Shown here piece by piece: positions 55,311 to 64,000 of a DNA stretch of 64,000 nt (position 1 is the first letter of the stretch; every line of letters begins with the position of its first letter). The notes beneath the pieces were generated by a model, which ran no database searches, was not told the DNA's origin, and saw only the letters and a program-made list of their open reading frames with translations. Source of the stretch: Micropterix aruncella (lineage: Eukaryota; Arthropoda; Insecta; Lepidoptera; Micropterigidae); contig OX155961.1 of NCBI GenBank assembly GCA_944548615.1, forward strand, positions 24,953,192 through 25,017,191, read 5' to 3'. Made by a program: the position numbers and the translations under genes.

Positions 55311-56805
55311 TGTCAAAATCAAGTTTTTAATAAGAAACTTTAGAACACAAATAAGTTCATATCAATCATAGGGTAAACCAAGCTAAGTATGTTCGAGTAA
55401 GATATCCGATTTATTTTTTATTATTTTATGAAAAATATTTATTTGAAGCTGTTGTTACAAAAACCATATTATAGGTACAAAAAAACAAAAACACAGAGAT
55501 TAAAAATTAAAACTGTTAATAGACAAAGACTATATAATAAAACTACAAACGCTGCAAATTAGGGGTATCCTTAGGATATCTCGTATGGTGGTTTTTAGGA
55601 CATACCTATTAATTATTGTTACATATGATATTAAAAGAAAATAACCAAATCAAATAAATCTAAAAATAAAAATATACAAATCTAAATAACCATAATCAAA
55701 TCAATCCACAAATCAAAATATACAAAAACAAAATATCTAACAGCAATAAATATTAAAATAAAATAACCAGATCAAAAATCTATATAATCACTTCCTAGAT
55801 CACTTTCTAGACGCTTAGCTCACTAGGCGTCTAGGAAGTGATTATATGGTGAGTATATAAATTGTTTCAAAACACTCAGAGCGAAAATGAGAATAACAAA
55901 GAGTATAATTTAAATACCTATATCCTATCCTACATATATCTCATCCCTCACCTTTCCTATCCTTGCAATAGTTCGATTGTAATTTAATTTAATTTAATTT
56001 AGTGCAATGCAACTTTTGATTTACCGTATAAGAAAATAATGTAGGAAAAAATTAATCGGCCAGCGAAACACTGTATTAGAATAATTAGTAATAATTAATG
56101 AAGCGCTGTATGTTTCCCGGAAATAAAATAAATAAATAAATAAATAAATCTAAAAATCTAAAAATAAAAAAAATTATAATCAAAATCAAATAAATCCACA
56201 AATCAAAATAATCAAAATCAACATATTTAACATCAAATAATCATGATACAAATTTATAGAGAATCAAAAAGACAATAGTAATAATCAAATTAATAAATAA
56301 TTATTTTTTTATAAAATCAAATTACCCCTGGTTGTCGAGTTATTGTCCGTCTGACAGACAGATGTTGCCTCTTATAATTGGGAAAGATGACAATTACCTA
56401 TTTGTGATCTACCCATACTACTAATAGACAGTTCCTTTATTTTAAAGTATTTATCAACCTCAGATTTCCTTTAATATACATTGCTTCATGTATGTTAATA
56501 TCTATGCTAACATATTTTAATTGACAACTAGTTTCTTCATAATATATAATTAAAGTAGTTTAAATTGTCCTCGATTAAGTGTGGCTGCGTATCGAGATCT
56601 CTTGAAACGTACTCCTTAAATTAATTCGCAAAGCTTCATGAGAGCGAATGCAAATGATGCCATTATACTTGAGCGCAGAGGACCCCGCAGCAGTCAAGTG
56701 AATGACTCACAGATTGAGTTTTAGTTATCGAAATAGTCACCGACTCAAGTCTTTTTGTTCGAAGATGTTAGGTTTGTAGAAATCCACCAATTTAGTTCGC
56801 TATTA
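55311..56805. other. AT-rich DNA with a retroelement tail
   Basis: Mostly A/T-rich and full of stops, with many short related phrases such as AAATCAAAATATACAAA and AATCAAATAAATCTAAAAA. A probable non-LTR 3' end lies at 55975-56145 (TTTAATTTAATTTAATTTAG ... GGAAATAAAATAAATAAAT). No gene. Confidence 0.5.
55782..55847. repeat. inverted repeat, 18-bp arms
   Basis: ATATAATCACTTCCTAGA at 55782-55799 and its exact reverse complement at 55830-55847, with a 30-base loop that itself contains TCTAGACGC / GCGTCTAG. Confidence 0.85.
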
Positions 56806-57229
56806 CAACTAGAACTGTCGACTACAACAGGCAAATCTATCACCTTAGGAAGTTTAAACGAAATTTGATCGTTCTGTCTCCCGTGAGGTGAACGCGAAAA
56901 ACTTATGGCAAAACAGTCCACCGTCAAGTTCCGCCTACATACCCGTAAGAAGCCAACGCCGTACTGCGAGAAAGCCAGGTATGTTAACCAGAGGGCCAAC
57001 ACTCGCTCCCTTACTTCCAGTTGCAACCAGATTACTCCGGTCTCCCGACTGGTTACGAGTTCGAGGTCGCTTGAGCGGTCCTCTCCCTTACGAAGCGGGG
57101 AGACGGTGTCAACCGAATCTATTGCGAACCACAGCATCCTTTGCCCGGCTTTTCGCACGGAATCGGGTAGACGATCATTTCCAGAGCAGTCGCCCTAATA
57201 TCAACAACTACCCCCGCTCTATAGGAGAC
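56806..57229 (-). mobile_element. NR1 copy t
   Basis: Tail AACTAGAACTGTCGACTAC at the left, then family order as far as CCCGCTCTATAGGAGAC, where copy u begins. The sense 5' third is missing. Open frames of 97-137 codons on both strands correspond to the same positions as in other copies. Confidence 0.75.
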
Positions 57230-57470
57230 AACTAGAGCTGTCAACTACAACGGGCGAACCCGTCACCGAAGCGAGCGCAGAAGACTTAGGACAAAATAGT
57301 CCACCGTCAAGCTCCGCCACATGCCCGTTACGCCGCACGGTGCGCAAACCATCCAGGAGCGCCAGAAGATAGACCCCTGTGGAAAACTAACGCCGAATGG
57401 GTGTTGACCCGGTAGTGTGACCAATCCCGAACAAATAGGTCTTCGTGGCAAACTATGCCCATTTTTTGGT
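57230..57470 (-). mobile_element. NR1 copy u, internally deleted
   Basis: Has both ends of the family (AACTAGAGCTGTCAACTAC at the left; GGGTGTTGACCCGG and GGTCTTCGTGGCAAAC at the right) but lacks about 400 bp in the middle. Confidence 0.72.
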
Positions 57471-58149
57471 TCCATTTATATAATCCGTGTTTCCTACATG
57501 GTCAATTATATGTTACGTGCTCTCGCGTAGACAAACCATCGTTTTTTCATTTATACACCTTAGGGATTGACGAAAAACATTGTTCATCAACTTGCATTAG
57601 GATTTATTTATTAAACTTTATTTCTTTTAGTATTAGGATAAAATATTTATTTTAATGCGTCTAATAAAAATAGGACCGCCATTAGTCGAGTTTTTTTCTT
57701 TGTTTGCTATTTTAATCAAAATGAAAATCGTTACAATACTTTGCTACTCGTAGTCCACTTCGGTGTACATAAGGTTCATTGACTACACAGCGTAGAAGTG
57801 TCCATTTTTAGGAATCGCCATATCTCCAGACGCCTGTATATCAATCATGAGCTCACGGACAAACCGAGTTCCACGCAGTCTTCTCCACATAGCTCAAACA
57901 TGAAATACACAACTGTCAAATATTCACCCCCAAACAAAAACAGAAATATCTTTTTTTTTAATTACATTATTGTACTTACCGTCAATCTTACGGAACGTAC
58001 TGCCTCTTTAGCCAAATGTTCTAACGATAATCACCAAATACCGTCCGACCAAGACACGACAATCGAGCGGCGCAGGATAAGGAAGAATTTCACGTATTTT
58101 TTAATTTTGCTTTGGGCAACAGCAAATCGCACAATGATGGAATGAAAAG
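57471..58149. other. no supported gene
   Basis: Contains 60-115 codon frames with no recognisable domain. No repeat ends identified. Confidence 0.45.
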
Positions 58150-59647
58150 ATCCAAAAGTCAAACTCAATATTGAAAAGATTGAAATAGCATACTTGGCCT
58201 GTATTTTTCCGGTGTGTTTGCATAGGAAGATTTTGGAATGGGAATAATACAGTCATTCTTCCAGACAGAGGGCAAGTCGCCAGATGAGAGCGAGAAGTTG
58301 AAAATGAAGGCAATCACTTCAGCTAGTTCATCGAGCAAAAGGGATAAGGAGCGGTAAACTTATGCCATCACAACCTACAGCTTTTTCACCTCGAAGGCCG
58401 ACACGAGAGAGAAGTCAAAAGATGGGTAGTCAGGTTTACGGTGACTATGAATCATTTCCAAAGTGATATCCTTAATATCATTATCTACAATTACAGGCGG
58501 AGTTGTGAAATAGGCATTTAGAACGTCACTATCTATGCTAGGGTCAGTGTTAGGGTGCGACTTACAGATGCCGAGAGAACGGAAGAGCTTCCACATTTGA
58601 GCTGGGGAGGCCGACTGGAGCAAGGATTTTATATGAACCCTCTCGGCATTTCGGCAGAGCTGACTGTATCGATTGCGAAGTATTCTATTTGCATTCCAAG
58701 TGTCTGGATGGTGATCGCGCTTAAACTTGGTTTTTGCATTATCTCGCTTCTTCATAAATGCACGGATGGTGTCGTTTATCCAGGGAGCAGGCAGATGTTT
58801 GACCCGGCGAGTTTTCAAAGGTGCATGTAGTTCATAAAGATTAATTACTTTATTATTGAATTCCTGGGTCATAGCATCAACATTGATCATATTATAAAGG
58901 GGTGGCCAGTCTAAGGCTGACGCATCTGCCCTGAGAGCTGGAAGAGACACATTTTTAAAGTCGCGATATTGAATGCACCTAGGACGTAGTTTAGGGGCCA
59001 TAACATTATAAGCAATATAAATTAAGTCATGGTGGGAGAAGCCACTTGGATATAATTGCCCATGGGTCTTTACATTCGATTTTTTTTGATTTGCGATCCG
59101 CGAGCTCGAGTTAAGTAGGAGCGATAAACAAGATGAGGTACATAGATTAACAAGCTTGGTAGATCGAGAGTCATTTTTATTTAGACATGTGTTCAGATCA
59201 CCCATCAAAATAACATTGTCATACGATAGGATAAAAGTGTCCAAAATTTCCTCCAATTCATTAAAGTAGTTAATAGTCGGAGGGGCAGTACATCGCGATT
59301 GAGAGAAGTTTCGTATTTTTCAGATAAAGCTCCAGTATAATGTATTCTGCACCCGCGTGACACAGTTGATGACATTGATGACTTTCCGCGTTAATCTGGC
59401 AGGCTAGGAAGTTCGAAGGGTATCTGCAGTGCAACGCCTCCAGTATTGATGGGAGAGATTTCAAATTATCGCAATCTAGGCTGCAATCAGATACAATTGG
59501 GGAACTGCCAGGGTCGAGGTGAGTAGTGTGATAAATAGACCTGTCAGGACTCAAAGAACAGTTAAGAAACTCCGAAGACGAAGAGTTGATGGACTGGAGA
59601 AAGGAAGGATTAGGGCTGCTCATTTTTCGTCTTATAGGAGCGGACAT
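58150..59647 (-). pseudogene. non-LTR retrotransposon: endonuclease and start of RT, broken
   Basis: Minus-strand segments in order. 59647-59270 begins MSAPIRRKMSSPNPSF and enters an AP-endonuclease-like domain (FLACQINAESHQ, AEYIILELYLKN). 59256-58375 continues it (VILMGDLNTCLNKND, the GD-x-N motif; FSHHDLIYI at the place of the usual SDH motif) and adds the endonuclease-RT linker (LHAPLKTRRVKHLPAPW, RNRYSQLCRNAERVHIK). 58375-58210 starts the RT (FNFSLSSGDLPSVWKN, IIPIPKSSYANTPEKYRP). One base is missing near 59262 and a stop separates the linker from the RT. The RT ends abruptly near 58190, before the catalytic blocks, so the 3' half of the element is absent. This is a CR1/Jockey-type element by its order of domains; normal length would be 900-1,000 residues. 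Confidence 0.82.
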
Positions 59648-60327
59648 AATTTAAGTAAAAATGTATTAAAGCACTATAATAAAATCGAAGAAAAAAACTA
59701 AATAAAGTTGGAGGAACTTAAGGAAATTAGGGAAAATTAACATTCTTGAGTTGGAGGAAGAATGTCCTTTATTAGCTGCTGAATAAACATACAATTGAAT
59801 CGGTAATATCTAAAACAACATAAGTACCAAACAGTGAACTTTACAGTAGGGATAACAAATAATAGTCCTAAAGTATTACAACTTTATGTTTTGCAATTTT
59901 TATTTTAAATGCGTTATTACTTCAAAGAAATATGTATGTCATGAAAACGGTCGAAAATATAGTACTTCTAGAAAAAGGTAAGTTATGTTGTTTTCAAAAG
60001 ATATGCCTCAAGAGGTCTTTGTTTTATGTGGTGTTATAAATGAATTCATACAATCAACTATAAGAAGTTCACGTATTCTTATATAGCAAAAAAATTGTTA
60101 ATTTGATTGTTCCATTTTTAAATATTTTTTTATTACGATTACAGCGTAGATTTCATTTCGTTTAGTACGTTCACAATACTTTACCTCCTTGTCGGTTGGC
60201 AAGCCGGTAAAGTGAAAGTGCTGTCTTGTTTCTTTTACTTTTATTTTCTCTGTGGTCAGTGATACAGTAGCTATCGGCTCGGCAGTGCACAATTTCTCCA
60301 GCATATCTGCTGCCGTTTATCGCTTCC
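59648..60327. other. AT-rich spacer, no gene
   Basis: No supported frame. The part next to 59648 could be 5' UTR of the non-LTR element. Confidence 0.5.
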
Positions 60328-60331
60328 TTAA

Positions 60332-60594
60332 CCCCTCAAGCCCCGATTGGCCGATATCGGCCACAAACTGATTCAGCGTGACGGGCCCGTTTTAATTTTA
60401 TTTTAATTTAATTTGTTGTATTTCATTATGTTTTATTATGTTAATATATTTTATTTTAATTATGGGTACAGTGGTTTGGCAGTAAATTATGTTTTTGGTG
60501 AGACAGTGTCATAATTCAATTTTTTTACTAATTTTTACTAAAAATTTTTGGGACATCAACTTGTCAATCGGCTGAGGGGCCGAGGCCTGAAGGG
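60332..60594. mobile_element. piggyBac-like MITE, 263 bp
   Basis: TTAA stands at both edges (60328-60331 and 60595-60598). The ends are imperfect inverted repeats: CCCCTCAAGCCCCG at the left and, reversed, CCCTTCAGGCCTCG at the right (11 of 14 matching). The interior is A/T-rich without coding sequence. TTAA duplication is diagnostic for the piggyBac superfamily, and the CCC start fits. The left end carries a 16-bp perfect palindrome, TGGCCGATATCGGCCA, at 60348-60363. Confidence 0.75.
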
Positions 60595-60639
60595 TTAAAG
60601 AGTCCCGCTTCTCCCCACTCCCCCTGCCTCCCTCTCTTT

Positions 60640-60659
60640 CTCTCTCTCTCTCTCTCTCT
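60640..60659. repeat. (CT)n microsatellite
   Basis: CTCTCTCTCTCTCTCTCTCT in a pyrimidine-rich tract extending from about 60605 to 60668. Confidence 0.9.
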
Positions 60660-60668
60660 TTTCTCTGC

Positions 60669-62398
60669 CTATCTGGCGGGTAGGTCAGAACCGGTTTAGT
60701 GGAGTCGGTCGCCATGACGGCCGGTTGACCGGTGATTTATGCCGGGCATTCTTCACGCGCCGAATAAAAAGGGTCGCCATGCTTCGTTATCTTTTGTTTC
60801 AGTATATAGTTAACAGCTGGGGCGAAGCGGTCACCGCTTCCACTTCTACCCACCCCCCCTCCACCCCCATCCACTCTCCCCCTACCAAAACCAAACCACT
60901 ATTTTTGTGGCACGCACGACCATTCAATAATAAAGCGCCGAGCGGCTTTCATGGAAGGAAAATATTTGAAGATTTATATGAGTCTGATTTTAAAAAAAAT
61001 GTTTGCTACCCAAGGACATCCCCGGCAAGTATCCAGGGACCTACTACATCTGAATATATATTTGATAAATAAATTCGATTAACGAAAATTCCTACTAATA
61101 TCGACGCAACCCCATGAAAAATCTGTCTGTATCTCTCTGTCGGTCTTTCTGTGTGTGTGTTGCAACACCCTGTGTTGCAACCATCTACGATGTGTCCTTT
61201 CCTCTCATAAGTAATAGATAATATTAAACATAAATAAATAAAAGTTAAAATAATTAAAGTCAAACAATGAGTCCAAACGCTCTCTATAAATAAATTCAGA
61301 CGCGCTCTACGCACTAATTCATTTGGGAACATTCTAGAAGGCCATTAGGTAGGTAGAAATCGTATCCGATAGTTGCGAGCCGGACAAAGAAACATACGTG
61401 CCGGTCATTACTTCTGGGTTGAGGGCGGTCTGAGGCGGGCGCGCCTCGGGCCGCCACTCAGATAGAAGAAAACCCTACTTCGAGTCACTCTAGTTTTTGC
61501 GGATTAAAAAAGAATTTTAAATGTGTTAGATTCAGTGCTCAGATTTCCAAGGTAGGAATTTAATTATATATAGAGGATACTTAGCTCATGTCTCCAGAAA
61601 CTATAAGGTGTTTTTCCGTCATTACAGAAACGCACCGTTCGGTTCGGGGACTGGTTTTTTTTTTTATGTTGGTTCTTCTTCTTTCTTTGGTTAATTTTTT
61701 AGGATTTCATTTTTCTCTTTATTTTTTTTTGGGAATTATTCTCATAGCATATATCATGTTCATTGTCTTTATATAATTAGATCTCGTTATTTAGATCGGA
61801 ATACTGGGGTATTCGTTTTGTAATTTTGGCAGGCCGTAGGGCCATATAAGTATTTAATTATCTAGAAAAATAGTCAATACATTTTTCTTCATTATTCAAG
61901 AGAGGTAGCGCGACACAACCCGGTTGGGGCTCACACATTTTTTTGCATATTTTCTGTTCTTGGTTCTTTCACTTTCTCCATTTCTCTATTTAAAAAATAA
62001 TTAAATTACATATATAAAACCGGCTATACAAACCGGACATAAGGTAGACGGAGTTTGGCTAGGGGTCTTTCGGAAGGAACGTGACCTACCTCGCATATAA
62101 AAAAAAAATAATTAATAAGTACCTTATTTATTACAATGGTGTGATTTCCAATACGCTGAAATAGGTATCCCTAAAATTCTTTATATCTTACCCAAATGAA
62201 ACTTCTAAAAAATTCTCACGAGTTCCGGTAAGGTTGGTGCGATAGGTACGGTGCGATAATAGTATTAAGCAATCGTAACTTCTAAAAAAACAAGAAATCA
62301 AGACCCATTCTGTACCATAAATAGTAATAATAATATTCGCCATAAAAGAGCGAGATTAGAAATAATGGTCATAACCCGCTGGGGTGAAAGGTCGTAAA
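60669..62398. other. no supported gene; GC-richer patch at 61370-61460
   Basis: A 115-codon plus frame at 60725-61072 has a Thr/Pro/Ser-rich middle and no recognised domain. It runs partly over low-complexity C-rich DNA and I do not call it a gene. 61330-61550 is unlike the surrounding repeats (GGGCGCGCCTCGGGCCGCC) and could be a promoter or first exon of a host gene; a GGTAGG at 61550 could be a splice donor. This is speculation without transcript evidence. Confidence 0.35.
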
Positions 62399-63470
62399 AT
62401 AAAATTGTAAAATATAATTTTAAACATCGTTCTTAAATATTTTCTATCTTGATTTACATTTCCTCTTCCATAAAAGGAAACTGTAAAATATAATTTTAAA
62501 TATTGTTTTAAACATTTTTATCTTGATCTACATTTCCTCTTCCATAAAAGGAAACTGTAAAATATAATTTTAAATATTGTTTTAAACATTTTCATCTTGA
62601 TCTACATTTCCTCTTTCGCAAAATGAAACCGTAAAATATAATTTTAAATATTGTTTTAAACATTTTTATCTTGATCTACATTTCCTCTTCCATAAAAGGA
62701 AACTGTAAAATATAATTTTAAATATTGTTTCAAACATTTTCATCTTGATCTACATTTCCTCTTTCGCAAAATGAAACCGTAAAATATAATTTTAAATATT
62801 GTTTTAAACATTTTTATCTTGATCTACATTTCCTCTTCCATAAAAGGAAACTGTAAAATATAATTTTAAATATTGTTTTAAACATTTTCATCTTGATCTA
62901 CATTTCCTCTTTCGCAAAATGAAACCGTAAAATATAATTTTAAATATTGTTTTAAACATTTTTATCTTGATCTACATTTCCTCTTCCATAAAAGGAAACT
63001 GTAAAATATAATTTTAAATATCGTTTTAAACATTTTCATCTTGATCTACATTTCCTCTTTCGCAAAATGAAACTGTAAAATATAATTTTAAATATTGTTT
63101 TAGACATTTTTTTTATCTTGATTTACGTTCGCCTCTTCCATAAAGGAAACTGTAAAATATAATTCCTTTAAATATTGTTTTAAACATTTCCATATTGATT
63201 TACATGTCTTCGTTCGTAAAATAAACTGTGAAATATAATTTTAAATATCATCTTAAATATTTTTTTATCTTGATTTACTCTTTCCTCTGTTGCAAAATAA
63301 AATCGTAAAATACAACTTTAAACATTGTTTTAAATATTTTTGGCTCGATTTACGTTTCCTCTTTCGTAAAATAAGACTGTAAAATATAATTATGAATATT
63401 CGTTTTCAATACTTTCCTTGATTTTACCTTTCATATGTCGTAAAAAAATAAAGCGCATATTTTAAACCAC
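62399..63470. repeat. 74-bp tandem repeat with alternating A and B units
   Basis: About 14 units of a 74-bp monomer (GTAAAATATAATTTTAAATA ... TTGATCTACATTTCCTC ...). From the second unit on, type A (TTCCATAAAAGGAAACT) alternates with type B (TTCGCAAAATGAAACC), giving a 148-bp higher-order period over units 2-9. Units beyond about 63080 become increasingly diverged. A/T-rich, non-coding. Confidence 0.9.
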
Positions 63471-64000
63471 TTTAACATTGAGTATAATTTCATTCTTTTC
63501 TATGAAGGGGAAAGGGGTAAAAAGGGGCCACACAAAGTAAAAAAAAAAAGAAATATATATTTAATTATCCTCTTCCGTTCATATACCTTCTCCCTCTAGT
63601 TACCTTACCTAAATATATTCTATCTTCCTTCCTTAACTAGTTTGTCAGTTATAATTTGCCGTTTCCATCAGTGGCATATTCCTCACCCATTTCCAATACA
63701 AATATATTCCTCTAATCAGTAGTTTCCCACCATCGGCCTCCTTTGTATTCTCACCCCGGTACTCCCGTTATCTATCCTTTATTTAATTTATAATTATTGA
63801 TTTTCTCATTTATTTAATATCCCGGATTTTATCTAATTTTCCTAACTTCCTTTGAGGTATATCCCCGTTACATATAGTTCCGTATTTTATTTTAATAACA
63901 ACGATTAGTCATTTTCTTGGCCGACGTCGTTCCTGCAAAGCGCCATCTGTCGGCCGTGGAGTGGAGCATAGTACACCGTAGTAGCCGGATTACCCGTAGA
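63471..64000. other. no gene seen to window end
   Basis: Pyrimidine-rich to AT-rich sequence. The last 100 bases are GC-richer (GGCCGACGTCGTTCCTGC, CGCCATCTGTCGGCCGTGG) and may be the start of another element or gene that continues outside. Confidence 0.4.

Noticed and set aside
60725..61072. 115-codon plus-strand frame
   Set aside because: It crosses C-rich low-complexity DNA, has no recognised domain, and nothing around it supports a gene structure.
61330..61560. Possible host-gene promoter or first exon
   Set aside because: Composition differs from the surroundings, but there is no coding sequence, initiator or splice evidence strong enough to call it.
62399..63470. CRISPR-like look of regularly spaced 74-bp units
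   Set aside because: Repeats are contiguous with no unique spacers, the sequence is eukaryotic and no cas genes occur. It is a satellite.

Overview
The window is gene-poor, repeat-dense genomic DNA from an insect, most likely a lepidopteran. I found no host gene, rRNA, tRNA or CRISPR array that I can defend. The evidence for the assignment is the transposon content: Helitrons with the TCTATACTAATATTATAAA-type 5' end and CTAG 3' end common in moths and butterflies, BEL/Pao LTR retrotransposons, 5'-truncated non-LTR elements ending in AAATAAATAAA tails, a ZMYM1-like hAT relic and a TTAA-flanked piggyBac-type MITE, in a mostly AT-rich background.

Layout. 1-6900: end of a Helitron, a retroelement tail, three copies of a dispersed family I call NR1, an RTE relic and other retroelement tails. 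6896-14965: a Helitron followed by a broken array of a repeat of about 620-720 bp, which has taken several NR1 and retroelement insertions. 15000-21900: AT-rich DNA, a second Helitron and the 3' part of a non-LTR element. 21900-37900: the richest NR1 territory (over a dozen copies, many nested in each other), with an inserted CR1/Jockey-like element, a four-deep nest at 26945-29540, and a tandem repeat of about 110 bp near 31 kb. 38233-52435: a minus-strand BEL/Pao retrotransposon carrying, inside its gag-pol frame, a complete plus-strand BEL/Pao element (42294-50323) with identical LTRs and one open 1,896-codon polyprotein. 52441-64000: more dispersed repeats, a broken non-LTR element at 58.1-59.65 kb, a piggyBac-like MITE and, at 62.4-63.5 kb, a 74-bp tandem repeat with alternating A/B units.

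The most interesting item is NR1, about 650-690 bp, seen in some twenty copies of different age. It has no poly(A) tail. Eight insertions are bounded by direct repeats of 10-16 bp (mostly perfect or one mismatch). In the sense direction (GGGAGC end to GTCGAC end) the base pair just after the 3' junction is TG in every case but one (TA). Most of the dated insertions lie inside other NR1 copies, three at exactly the same internal position. One copy has an inverted 5' end. I read this as a retroposon copied by target-primed reverse transcription with a structured, non-poly(A) 3' end; the mobilising partner is not visible here.

Together these features describe a long-lived transposon graveyard with at least two recently active residents: the inner BEL element and the youngest NR1 subfamily. 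Insertion order can be read from the nesting.
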